This document shows positions 25,511 to 32,607 of a DNA stretch of 40,736 nt, one piece after another. Location: positions 1-40,736 of the forward strand of contig CAUJDS010000068.1 of NCBI GenBank assembly GCA_963169695.1. Direction: 5' to 3'. A model generated the notes under the pieces. The model had not been told where the DNA came from and made no database searches. It saw only the letters and a list, made by a program, of their open reading frames with translations. This DNA is from Bdellovibrionota bacterium. Lineage in GTDB: Bacteria; Bdellovibrionota; UBA1018; CAUJDS01. The translations under genes and the position numbers were made by a program. The number at the start of each line of letters is the position of its first letter. The stretch's first letter is position 1.

Positions 25511-26451
25511 AACTTCAATCCGTAGAGCAACTCAACCACATTTTCTCCCGATCCAGGTAGATTGGATTTGCCAAGATTAGCTCCCCTTCGGTTCGCAAAT
25601 TGAACTCTCAGATTCTCACTTAGTTCTTTTGAAACCGCAGTAGTCATGATGGTAGTAGAACCACCATAGGTCAGAGAGGTCTTGAGATCCCATAGGGGAA
25701 GACCACGGCTCAAGGACAGGCGATAGGATTCATTGTCCTTTTCGGATGCTGATTTCAAACTCGATGGATCAAAGCTCCAAGGATTGCCGACCTGAACTTC
25801 TACCGATCCATCAACCAAATCGGACCGCATCCAGATGCTGCCCTTTTGTCCAGGAATATCAGCCTTCGTTCCCATCTTAAACTGAAACTGACTCTGCTCG
25901 GTAGACCCTACTGAAAGCGAAGGCTTTACCACTCGCTCCAAGCTTTTCTGTGCAGAAACAATTCCACGTACCGAACTAGAATTTTTTTGAGAATCTTCCA
26001 AACCTTTTTCAACCTGCCGCTTAAAGAGACTCGTCATAACCCAATTGCCGAAGCTCTTCATACGATTCATAAATCCACGATCTTCTTCTTGGGTAGCGAG
26101 ACCGTACTGACTACGCATTTCGTATTCGCGATTGCTATCGTGGAAGTTTTGCTCCACCTCATTGGTCTGCTTCTCATCCCAGATTGCGTCCACGAGCGTC
26201 TTATTATCGAGACCATGCTTGCGATTACTGAGTAGGCTTGCATTGGGACTCTTCACCTGCTCACGACTCAATGACTTCGAGGACTTGGCCCAAGCAGGTC
26301 CAAGCGATTTCAGGCTAGCAGCCGCCCGACTTGCCTGAGGCTGCTCCAGCTCACTGACAGGCGCCACTGCGGGATGGGCCATCGAAGGGCAAAGAGCCAC
26401 CGATGCGGCAAGCGCCCAAATGAGGATCTGGTTTGCGGATTTGAATTTCAT
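25507..26451 (-). CDS. Secreted protein of unknown family
   Basis: 314 residues starting at ATG 26451 (TTGGA a few bases upstream). The signal peptide is MKFKSANQILIWALAASVALC, ending near AHPAVA. An upstream in-frame start at 26502 would bury the signal. The mature N-terminal half is charged and helical (DAIWDEKQTNEVEQNFHDSN). The C-terminal half has alternating strands and ends in VVELLYGLKF, with a terminal aromatic residue as in outer-membrane beta-barrel proteins. Strand-like repeats near the end (SYRLSLSRGLPLWDLKTSLT; LRVQFANRRG) fit a small barrel or a two-strand hairpin array. The outer-membrane idea is inference. Confidence 0.65.
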   Translation of the reverse strand: MKFKSANQILIWALAASVALCPSMAHPAVAPVSELEQPQASRAAASLKSLGPAWAKSSKSLSREQVKSPNASLLSNRKHGLDNKTLVDAIWDEKQTNEVEQNFHDSNREYEMRSQYGLATQEEDRGFMNRMKSFGNWVMTSLFKRQVEKGLEDSQKNSSSVRGIVSAQKSLERVVKPSLSVGSTEQSQFQFKMGTKADIPGQKGSIWMRSDLVDGSVEVQVGNPWSFDPSSLKSASEKDNESYRLSLSRGLPLWDLKTSLTYGGSTTIMTTAVSKELSENLRVQFANRRGANLGKSNLPGSGENVVELLYGLKF

Positions 26452-26570
26452 AGCGTCCAACAGTCTACCACTAAGCAAGAAGGGGACCACTTCTTCAGGC
26501 AAATCGACCCCAAAAAAGTTAATAACTTAATGAAATTACTAATTAAATTCAAAGTCTCACTTCCAAAAAA

Positions 26571-26586
26571 TGTCACGCCCGTGACA
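26571..26586. promoter_or_regulatory. Perfect inverted repeat upstream of the 26451 gene, candidate operator
   Basis: TGTCACG-CC-CGTGACA has two perfect 7-base arms separated by 2 bases. A second, overlapping inverted repeat, GACAG-AGA-CTGTC, occupies 26583-26595. Both lie about 120-145 bases before the start of the secreted protein at 26451 and just beyond the terminator of the upstream lipoprotein gene. Such dyads are typical binding sites for dimeric regulators. The regulator is unknown. Confidence 0.4.
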
Positions 26587-26635
26587 GAGACTGTCTAAGA
26601 TTTTGACAGTTGCGAGGAAGTTCTACAATAAAAAA

Positions 26636-26665
26636 GACCCGAAAGCTTTTGAGGGCTTTCGGGTC
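26636..26665 (-). terminator. Rho-independent terminator of lipoprotein cassette 1
   Basis: Perfect 11-bp stem GACCCGAAAGC / GCTTTCGGGTC around the 8-base loop TTTTGAGG. Read on the minus strand it is followed by a T-run (complement of AATAAAAAA at 26627-26635). It lies 28 bases after the stop of the lipoprotein gene at 26694. Confidence 0.9.
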
Positions 26666-26693
26666 CATTTTGGAAATCACTCGAATAAGAAGC

Positions 26694-27236
26694 TCAATTC
26701 AAACGAGACTTTGTAGTTTGAATATCTTGCTTCATCGCTTCGTAAGAAGTCACAAACTGTTTTCTAATCAGCTCGATACCTTCCTTATCAGGAACGATAA
26801 ATGGAACGTTGTTTTTGCAATCATCCAATTTTTTGCCCGCGCTCAAGGCGAGGCGGTCGGCAATCTTGGCGACCTTAGCTTCTTGAACGGCAACTTCTGA
26901 TTCAAACGCCACTAGCTTGTCCCGATTGCTAGCTACAAATTCTGGATCCGAATGTGGCTTCAAATTTGCTATCTTCATCAATTCAACAGTCGTTATAACT
27001 TTCTTAGAAGATGCTGAAACGCTCTCGTTTAATTCATTGTACTTGGATTGAATGTCATTGAGGCTTTGTGTTGCTTCCTCACAATTCATTTCAGTTAATT
27101 GGGCTGGGGCTGGAGATTCTGCTTGCGAATCTCCTTTATTCATTTTTGCACAAGCAACAAATAGCATGGATACACTTAGTATCGATGCAGCCGATGCTGC
27201 AAATCGCTTTGGTGTTCTTCTTGGTTTCTGACTCAT
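26694..27236 (-). CDS. Lipoprotein, cassette 1 of a tandem paralogous pair
   Basis: 180 residues. ATG 27236 follows the SD GGAGG (4 bases away). The lipoprotein signal ends SMLFVAC with the lipid-carrying Cys at residue 29. The mature part is helical and coiled-coil-like, with two further cysteines 88 residues apart (NCEEATQ and LDDCKNN) that could form a disulfide. It shares EAKVAKIAD with EAKIAD in its neighbour. The gene has its own terminator (26636) and a 67-bp upstream block (27330) nearly identical to that of the neighbour. An in-frame extension to 27347 lacks support. The function is unknown; an envelope location follows from the lipobox. Confidence 0.75.
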   Translation of the reverse strand: MSQKPRRTPKRFAASAASILSVSMLFVACAKMNKGDSQAESPAPAQLTEMNCEEATQSLNDIQSKYNELNESVSASSKKVITTVELMKIANLKPHSDPEFVASNRDKLVAFESEVAVQEAKVAKIADRLALSAGKKLDDCKNNVPFIVPDKEGIELIRKQFVTSYEAMKQDIQTTKSRLN

Positions 27237-27329
27237 AGATCCTCCAAAAAAACCTTTCAGTGTTTCAAAACAACTATTGTTCAAAACATCGGACCAGCTA
27301 TAAGCAAGGTCCGTACCCAATTCAAACTG

Positions 27330-27396
27330 CGAAATCCTTGGGGCCATTTTGAGCGAATGCAGTCCATAGTGACGAATTATGGATTTGACAGTGACG
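27330..27396 (-). repeat. 67-bp conserved upstream block, copy 1
   Basis: Matches 28125-28191 with a single mismatch (27390 versus 28185). It ends 94 bases before the ATG of lipoprotein 1, the same offset as in copy 2. Inside are an inverted repeat TCCATA-N9-TATGGA (27363-27383), extendable to 8 pairs with one G-U, and two direct GTGACG hexamers at 27369 and 27391, 22 bases apart or about two helical turns. This is probably a shared regulatory region. I cannot place a convincing -35/-10 pair in it, though CATAAT (minus strand, complement of 27376-27381) could be a -10. Confidence 0.8.
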
Positions 27397-27439
27397 GTTT
27401 TAGTCCAGATTTTTCAATCTTCTGATGGAAAATAAAAAA

Positions 27440-27469
27440 GGCCCGAAAGCTTTTGAGGGCTTTCGGGCC
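27440..27469 (-). terminator. Rho-independent terminator of lipoprotein cassette 2
   Basis: Perfect 11-bp stem GGCCCGAAAGC / GCTTTCGGGCC with the loop TTTTGAGG. It differs from the cassette-1 terminator only by a compensatory change (A-T to G-C) in the second base pair. A-runs on the upstream side (TAAAAAA) give a U-tract on the minus strand. It lies 27 bases after the stop of the second lipoprotein. A short T-run on the plus side could make it bidirectional. Confidence 0.9.
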
Positions 27470-27496
27470 TTTATGTTGAATTGCTTATTTAAGCGT

Positions 27497-28030
27497 TTAG
27501 TCGACGGATGAATCCGTAGCAACTTCTTCAAGATCAGATTTATTGATCGCAACTTTGCTTAAATTTTTAGCAACGAATCCTTCTAGTTCCGTTCGCTCAA
27601 TATTCTGAGCATCTAAGCTAAGAACATGCAAAGTACTACCGTCCGAACAACCTTCCACATCCGTGTCGGCAATCGGAGCAACCATTGCATAATAATCTGC
27701 AATTTTTGCTTCATGGGCTTTGATTTCAGACTCTGATTTATTCAAAGCTTCGGCTTGAACGAAATTCATCTCTTCACTAATGAGTAGTGGCTGAGAAAGA
27801 TAATCAATTAGGACTGCGTCGATTTTCGACATATTCAAACTCAATCGCATGCTCTCATCGTCGAGTGCACTCTTTGCAGCTGCTATATCGTCACATTTTG
27901 TGTCTTTTTTTACTGCAGTTTCTTCAGCTTTCTGTTCTTGTTTGTTGAATTCATTACACGCCGTTAGGCTGCCTAAGCATGCTGCCATTACAGCAGCTAG
28001 TGCTATGGCTTGGTTACTGTTTCGTTTCAT
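27497..28030 (-). CDS. Lipoprotein, cassette 2 of a tandem paralogous pair
   Basis: 177 residues. ATG 28030 has the same SD and spacer as cassette 1 (GGAGGATCT). The lipobox is SLTAC with Cys at residue 25 (MKRNSNQAIALAAVMAACLG start). The mature part is Glu/Asp/Lys-rich and helical. Two cysteines lie 82 residues apart (KCDDIAA and EGCSDGS), close to the 88 of the paralog. The C-terminal third (TELEGFVAKNLSKVAINKSD) has no match in the paralog. The proteins have diverged strongly while the upstream and terminator DNA stayed nearly identical. Function unknown. Confidence 0.75.
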   Translation of the reverse strand: MKRNSNQAIALAAVMAACLGSLTACNEFNKQEQKAEETAVKKDTKCDDIAAAKSALDDESMRLSLNMSKIDAVLIDYLSQPLLISEEMNFVQAEALNKSESEIKAHEAKIADYYAMVAPIADTDVEGCSDGSTLHVLSLDAQNIERTELEGFVAKNLSKVAINKSDLEEVATDSSVD

Positions 28031-28124
28031 AGATCCTCCAAATAGCCTTTCAGTATTCGAAAGCGATTACCGCCTTCAAACAACGGGAATGCACTTAGCA
28101 AGAGCCGTTCCTACCGAGTATTGC

Positions 28125-28191
28125 CGAAATCCTTGGGGCCATTTTGAGCGAATGCAGTCCATAGTGACGAATTATGGATTTGACTGTGACG
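28125..28191 (-). repeat. 67-bp conserved upstream block, copy 2
   Basis: Second copy of the 27330-27396 block with one mismatch. The inverted repeat is at 28158-28178 and the GTGACG pair at 28164 and 28186. It begins 95 bases before the second lipoprotein ATG and ends 18 bases before the stop of the upstream dolichol-kinase-like gene. The 95-base leaders of both cassettes also align, but with many changes, so the block has been conserved more strictly than the leader or the genes. Confidence 0.8.
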
Positions 28192-28209
28192 ATCCTTGCC
28201 GCGCAAATG

Positions 28210-28872
28210 CTAAACGACAGAAATTCCAAAGAACATTGCGCCAAACCAAAGAGACAATGCAGATGCCACAGGGATTACGAAATTGTCATCCAGCTTCAGT
28301 GGCAAAACTTCAGCAATTCCTGCCGTCATTCCGCCAATAAGAGCCAGAATCCATTGTTGATTAGAATGAAATCCAAAAGCAGCTAGGACAGGAAAGCTCA
28401 CGAGAAAGCTCACTCCTCCACCAGCAAGTGCCCCGATTAGAGACTTTCCGTTGGAAAAGCGGCTGCTTCGGTGGCCATAAAGGATTCCGACTAAGGAAGC
28501 TGCAGGGTCCCCCAACGTCAGATAGAGCAGACTTAATACTGCAATGGAGCGGGGAAATAGCAAAACGACGAGAAACGCGGCCGCAATAAAATAGGGCACA
28601 CCGCTGACTCGATGACGTTCTTCCTCGCGCAAAATGGGTCCCAAGCATCGATGCACAGCGTGATTGAGTCGAGGTATCCTCAATCGAAAAACCTCCATCG
28701 AGATCGAAAACGTCAAAAGAATGGCGAGTACTGTAAGAGAACCGACTCGATCTAGACCGCTGAATACAAAAACGCCAATACCCGTAAGCCCGGCAGACAA
28801 ATGCCAAGCCTTTCTCGCCAAATGAAGATCGGTCCTACGATTCAACCCCACCGCTTCGTCACTTCCTCCCAC
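28210..28872 (-). CDS. Dolichol/phytol-kinase-like CTP-dependent membrane kinase family protein
   Basis: A 220-residue polytopic membrane protein with about six hydrophobic segments. Family features: RKAWHLSAGL near the N-terminus, the GDPAASLVGILYGHR segment, KSLIGALAGG, and the terminal KLDDNFVIPVASALSLW, which match the SEC59/VTE5-type group (dolichol kinase, phytol kinase, related to CDP-diglyceride synthetases). These transfer phosphate from CTP to a lipid alcohol in the membrane. The bacterial substrate is unknown; undecaprenol or another polyprenol is plausible. It is divergent from the MinD-like gene. The start codon is taken as given by the open frame and is not backed by a strong SD. 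Confidence 0.75.
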   Translation of the reverse strand: MGGSDEAVGLNRRTDLHLARKAWHLSAGLTGIGVFVFSGLDRVGSLTVLAILLTFSISMEVFRLRIPRLNHAVHRCLGPILREEERHRVSGVPYFIAAAFLVVLLFPRSIAVLSLLYLTLGDPAASLVGILYGHRSSRFSNGKSLIGALAGGGVSFLVSFPVLAAFGFHSNQQWILALIGGMTAGIAEVLPLKLDDNFVIPVASALSLWFGAMFFGISVV

Positions 28873-28950
28873 TAGTCAAGATTTGCCCATTGACTCTAAA
28901 CGGGACCAAACTCATCCTGATAGTAAGTTCTTGTTTTTAAAGAGGATCCT

Positions 28951-29970
28951 TTGGAACAACTTCTCCCGACTCCGCATAAAAATCAAGTTGAGAATCCCAC
29001 GGAGGACGCGCCGGGTAGCGCGAGCGAAAATCCTTTCTCCATTATACGACCAGTCGGACAAAGAAAAATAAAGCAGATTTGGGCAATAGGTGGAGGCAAA
29101 GGAGGAATCGGCAAGAGCCTCTTGGCTTCTAACTTTGCGATCTCCCTAGCACAACAAGGACATCGTGTTATTGCGGCGGATCTCGACTTCGGTGGAGCCA
29201 ATCTTCATACAGCGCTTGGCGTAGACCTTCCGAAACAAAGCATTGCAGATTTTCTTGGCGGTCGAAGTTTGGAATTGGGTCACTGCGTTTCTCAAACGCG
29301 GGTTCCTAATCTGGAAATACTATCAGGCGCACAAGATCACCTAGGAATTGCAAACCTGTCCTTCGCCGACAAAACAAAAATAATGAATGAGATTCAACGG
29401 CTCAATACAGACTACCTCATCATTGATTTAGGCGCTGGCACGAGTTTTAACACGATAGACTTCTTTCTCTTTGCAGACGTCGGAATTGTTGCCACGCTTC
29501 CCGAACCCACTTCTATTGAGAATGCTTATCGCTTTATTAAAAGTGCGTACTATCGAAAACTCGATCTCTCCGAAGATCTCAAAGAGGCACGTGAATTAAT
29601 CCATACCGCAATGGACCCCAATAATCTTCACGGAATAAGAACTCCAGCAGACCTGTACAAAGCCATTAACCAGAAGAAGCCGGAATTGGCACTGAAGTTT
29701 AAGTCCGAAATCGCAAGTCTCCATTGGTCATTGGTAGTCAATCAGGCCCGAACGCAATCCGATGTAGATTTAGGCTTCTCAGTTAAAAGTGTTTGTAAGA
29801 AATACTTCGGAATAGAAGTCGACTACGTTGGGTACCTCGACTACGACAGTGCTGTATGGCAAGCAGTGCGCCGCAAACGCCCATTGGTTTTGGAATTTCC
29901 AAATTCTCAGCTCTCTACAAGCATTGATCGCATGACTCGCCACTTAGCCAATCTGCAGAGAAATCGCTGA
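28951..29970 (+). CDS. MinD/FlhG-type P-loop ATPase
   Basis: A 339-residue ATPase of the ParA/MinD group, which position proteins at the pole, membrane or flagellum. The deviant Walker A is GGGKGGIGKS (about 47-56). Next come ADLDFGGANLHTALG and the Walker B-type LIIDLGAGTSFNTID. The family's C-terminal amphipathic membrane helix is not obvious. The start is TTG 28951 with GAGGA 6 bases upstream (AGAGGATCC). The first 40 residues are polar and unstructured. The J-like/HTH gene starts on the last base of its stop codon (TGATG), so the two are coupled. Choice between MinD, FlhG and another positioning ATPase is not possible from sequence alone; neither MinC/MinE nor flagellar genes are nearby. 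Confidence 0.85.
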   Translation: MEQLLPTPHKNQVENPTEDAPGSASENPFSIIRPVGQRKIKQIWAIGGGKGGIGKSLLASNFAISLAQQGHRVIAADLDFGGANLHTALGVDLPKQSIADFLGGRSLELGHCVSQTRVPNLEILSGAQDHLGIANLSFADKTKIMNEIQRLNTDYLIIDLGAGTSFNTIDFFLFADVGIVATLPEPTSIENAYRFIKSAYYRKLDLSEDLKEARELIHTAMDPNNLHGIRTPADLYKAINQKKPELALKFKSEIASLHWSLVVNQARTQSDVDLGFSVKSVCKKYFGIEVDYVGYLDYDSAVWQAVRRKRPLVLEFPNSQLSTSIDRMTRHLANLQRNR

Positions 29971-30734
29971 TGCAACTTGCAGAATCGAAACCTAGTTATT
30001 ATGAAATCCTAGAGCTTCAGCCCGGTGCTTCTCCCCAGGAGATTCGAAATGCCTATGTTAGGCTCAAGTCGACCTATGGCAAGGACAGTGCGGCGCTTTA
30101 TTCCATCATGGATTCATCCGAAACACTCAAACTATTGCAGGATATTGAAGAAGCATTTCGGATCCTATCGCATCCTGAAAAACGGCAGGCCTATGACCAT
30201 CAGTCTGGCTACGAAGAGATCAAGCTACAACCACATCAGCCCGCTCCCAGATTTGCTGTTGCAAATGACCGCAAGCCATTTGCCGATGTCGTTTCCATTG
30301 ACCGTCTCCCACCCATGGAGGACTCGGCCGTCACAGAAAACCTCCTTTTGGCCCCCGTCACCGACTTTACTTCTTCCTCACATATTGATGCTGGCATTCA
30401 AGCTCCACTTTCCTCATTGCCCTCTTCCGAGAAGCCTACCTCACCGGAAGAAGTCACTGACCTTGACCATAAAATTCAGGAAGAGAAGGACTGGCGCGGA
30501 AGCTTTCTCCGCGAAATACGAGAATCTCGAAGAATTTCAATCGAAGAACTTGCGGAATATACCAAAATATCTAAAAACTATTTAAAGGCAATTGAAGCCG
30601 AAGACTACGAAGCACTACCCGCGGCTGTATTCGTCCGTGGATTCTTACTTCAACTCGCCCGTCGGCTCCAGATGCCAGCCGAAAAAGTAGCAGCAACCTA
30701 CCTAGCCCGCTATAGGCAAGCTAAGCCAGAATGA
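29970..30734 (+). CDS. J-like domain fused to a RodZ-type HTH
   Basis: 254 residues with two domains. Residues 9-75 have the J-domain pattern (YYEILELQPGASPQEIRNAY, EEAFRILSHPEKRQAYD), but the HPD tripeptide that activates Hsp70 is replaced (GKD), so it probably does not stimulate DnaK. A variable Pro/Ser-rich linker follows (about 80-170). The C-terminal 174-254 is a RodZ/XRE-type helix-turn-helix (FLREIRESRRISIEELAEYT, KISKNYLKAIEAEDYEALP, VRGFLLQLARRLQM). In RodZ that domain binds MreB rather than DNA. It has no transmembrane segment. The one-base overlap with the MinD-like gene suggests the two act together, perhaps in cell-pole or cytoskeletal organisation. The pairing is seen; the role is inferred. 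Confidence 0.8.
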   Translation: MQLAESKPSYYEILELQPGASPQEIRNAYVRLKSTYGKDSAALYSIMDSSETLKLLQDIEEAFRILSHPEKRQAYDHQSGYEEIKLQPHQPAPRFAVANDRKPFADVVSIDRLPPMEDSAVTENLLLAPVTDFTSSSHIDAGIQAPLSSLPSSEKPTSPEEVTDLDHKIQEEKDWRGSFLREIRESRRISIEELAEYTKISKNYLKAIEAEDYEALPAAVFVRGFLLQLARRLQMPAEKVAATYLARYRQAKPE

Positions 30735-30777
30735 GTCTTGGAAATCTTTGCCCCACCTTGGTATAAGGACCGGCACA

Positions 30778-31806
30778 ATGCTTCAATCTTCTACTGAAAC
30801 TTGGCACATCATGGTCCCTGATGGGACTCAAAATGATCGAGCGGATCGAGTCCTGCTCCCGCTCTTGCCCCATTCGATGACAAGGAGCCAGTTTCAGAGG
30901 CTTTTTGAAATGAAGAAGGTTCTCTGCCGTGGTGAAGCCATCCCAGCTCGCTATAAATTAGGTTCGGGTGAAAAGGTCGAAATTCAGAAAGACGCACCTA
31001 CTCCTTCTCCCCTGACCCCTGGGGGAGACCCCCTTCCAGTTTTGTATGAAGATTCGGATGTTGCCGTATTGAATAAGCCGCAGGGGCTAGCCGTCCATAG
31101 TGCAAGCAGCAATCCTAATGCCCCGACGGTAGTGCAGGCGCTTTTGGCCCAGCTCGACGAGCTAAGTGGAATTGGCGGTGAGCTTCGACCTGGAATTGTG
31201 CACCGCTTAGACAAGGATACAAGTGGTGCATTGTTGGTGACTAAAAATGACCGAGCTCACCAAATCATCGCCGAGCAGTTTTCTCTTCGAACCATTGAGA
31301 AAAAGTATTTTGCCCTTTGCTATGGAACCCTAAAGGATGATGCGCTCTCTGTAGATACGATGCTGGGCAGAAGCTTTAAGGATCGAAAGAAAATGGCTTC
31401 TCTTAAATCAGGTGGACGCCAAGCGATTAGCCACTTCAAGGTCGTTGAAAATTACCTTCAAAATGGTCGGTCACTCGTAAGTCTTGTTGAAGTTGAAATA
31501 TTGACGGGTCGAACCCATCAAATTCGTGTGCATGCAGCAGAAAATCATATTTCAGTCGTTGGCGATCCGCTCTATGGAGTGCCAACATCCAGACATACGA
31601 AGTGGCTGCAACTTCCTAAACCTATTCGTGATGCCATTGTGGCTCTGCCCGGACAAATGCTTCATGCGAGGGTGCTCACTTTTATTAGGCCAAGTGACAG
31701 ATCTAGGGTTGAAGCCATTGCGCCTCCATCAGTCGCTTTTTCTCATATGCTGGCGCTTTTGCGCGAAACCTTGGATGTACAATGTCGATCCAAAGCGCCG
31801 TTTTAG
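30778..31806 (+). CDS. RluD-type large-subunit pseudouridine synthase
   Basis: Converts uridine to pseudouridine in RNA, in RluD's case in 23S rRNA helix 69. The 342 residues carry an N-terminal S4 domain (RADRVLLPLLPHSMTRSQFQ, LGSGEKVEI), the catalytic motif HRLDKDTSGALLVTKN with the essential Asp, and TGRTHQIRVHAA. ATG 30778 follows AAGGA at 9 bases; the open frame extends back to a TTG at 30748 without an SD. The last 25 bases overlap pgeF, a pairing often seen between rluD and pgeF (yfiH) in bacteria. That context favours RluD over RluA or RluC, but the exact site is not provable here. Confidence 0.88.
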   Translation: MLQSSTETWHIMVPDGTQNDRADRVLLPLLPHSMTRSQFQRLFEMKKVLCRGEAIPARYKLGSGEKVEIQKDAPTPSPLTPGGDPLPVLYEDSDVAVLNKPQGLAVHSASSNPNAPTVVQALLAQLDELSGIGGELRPGIVHRLDKDTSGALLVTKNDRAHQIIAEQFSLRTIEKKYFALCYGTLKDDALSVDTMLGRSFKDRKKMASLKSGGRQAISHFKVVENYLQNGRSLVSLVEVEILTGRTHQIRVHAAENHISVVGDPLYGVPTSRHTKWLQLPKPIRDAIVALPGQMLHARVLTFIRPSDRSRVEAIAPPSVAFSHMLALLRETLDVQCRSKAPF

Positions 31807-32447
31807 GACGCATCGCCAAAGTTCAACACTTCTTCGGTGACCTAAAACATCCCATTCCGGTTGGAAATGAAATAAATTGGAATCATGCCCCCACTTGGAA
31901 ACAAGTTCATGGGATTGAAATAGCTCAGCTTACTCAAAAGAATCAAGACTTGGGTGAGTGTGATGCTATGATAACTTGCTCCCCAGGTTTGCCACTTGCC
32001 ATACGAACGGCTGATTGTGTTCCTATTTTACTAGCGCGTAAGGACGGTACTCAAATTGGCTCGATCCATGCCGGTTGGCGAGGGAGCCTGGCACGCATTG
32101 TGGCTAAATTTTTTGAGAAAGTGAGTGACCCCGAAAACTGGGTCGCGGCTATTGGCCCTGCCATCTCAGGAAATGCCTACGAAGTAGATGAAGATTTGAT
32201 CTTAAAATTTCAAAGAGAATTCTCCGAACACTCGGCGGAAATGTATTTGCCTAAGCCTCGGCGCCTTGATCTAGCTGCATTGAATCACTTGGAATTGACT
32301 CGCTTGGGTGTCACTGAGGTTGATCAACTTGGTTTATGTACGTTAACCACCAAACAATCTGATGGTGCCTTCCGTTTCGCCAGTTATCGCCGCGAACCCA
32401 GCATTCAGCTTCGTCAATATTCCGTCATTACAATGGTGGCAACATGA
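31782..32447 (+). CDS. pgeF: PgeF/YfiH family (LACC1-type, peptidoglycan editing factor)
   Basis: 221 residues with the full set of family motifs: KQVHG (His43), RTADCVPILL (Cys79), HAGWRG (His96), IGPAISGNAYEV and FRFASYRREPS. The His/Cys/His triad binds one zinc. In Escherichia coli, PgeF corrects faulty insertion of L-serine into the peptidoglycan stem. Related LACC1 proteins have purine-nucleoside activities. It overlaps the pseudouridine synthase gene by 25 bases and is likely cotranscribed with it. Confidence 0.9.
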   Translation: MSIQSAVLGRIAKVQHFFGDLKHPIPVGNEINWNHAPTWKQVHGIEIAQLTQKNQDLGECDAMITCSPGLPLAIRTADCVPILLARKDGTQIGSIHAGWRGSLARIVAKFFEKVSDPENWVAAIGPAISGNAYEVDEDLILKFQREFSEHSAEMYLPKPRRLDLAALNHLELTRLGVTEVDQLGLCTLTTKQSDGAFRFASYRREPSIQLRQYSVITMVAT

Positions 32448-32487
32448 GAAATTTGCCTTTTAAATCAATAGAATAAGCCATCATCAA

Positions 32488-32506
32488 CTTGAATACCCGT
32501 CTCAAG
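32488..32506. promoter_or_regulatory. Inverted repeat with 9-base spacer upstream of lon
   Basis: CTTGA-N9-TCAAG, 102-120 bases before the lon ATG. The 9-base spacing is that of the CIRCE heat-shock operator, but the arms do not match its TTAGCACTC consensus. It could be an operator for a different repressor. The evidence is weak because the arms are only 5 bases. Confidence 0.25.
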
Positions 32507-32577
32507 AAATGACCTATTTTCAGGTGCTTAGGGCCTCAATCAATTCTCAAGATCCCCCCGTTTTACACCGAACAATA

Positions 32578-32598
32578 TTCAAGGTCAGACACCTTGGA
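32578..32598 (+). promoter_or_regulatory. Hairpin that would mask the lon ribosome binding site
   Basis: In the lon leader, CAAGGT (32580-32585) pairs with ACCTTG (32591-32596) around the loop CAGAC. The stem can extend by a U-G pair (32579-32597) and a U-A pair (32578-32598), giving 8 pairs. The SD is GGAGG (32596-32600), 7 bases before ATG 32608. Three of its five bases are in the stem. Such a weak stem over an SD is the design of RNA thermometers; that function is inferred. Confidence 0.4.
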
Positions 32599-32607
32599 GG
32601 CTTTTGA

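Noticed and set aside
5474-28872. Functional link between the VTE1-like and VTE5-like proteins as a tocopherol-type pathway
   Set aside because: They are more than 20 kb apart, each similarity is loose, and no other pathway gene is present.
32554-32566. Sigma-32 type -10 element (C-rich CCCCCCGTTTT) before lon
   Set aside because: No CTTGAA-like -35 at 13-15 bases upstream; the nearest CTT is about 20 bases away.
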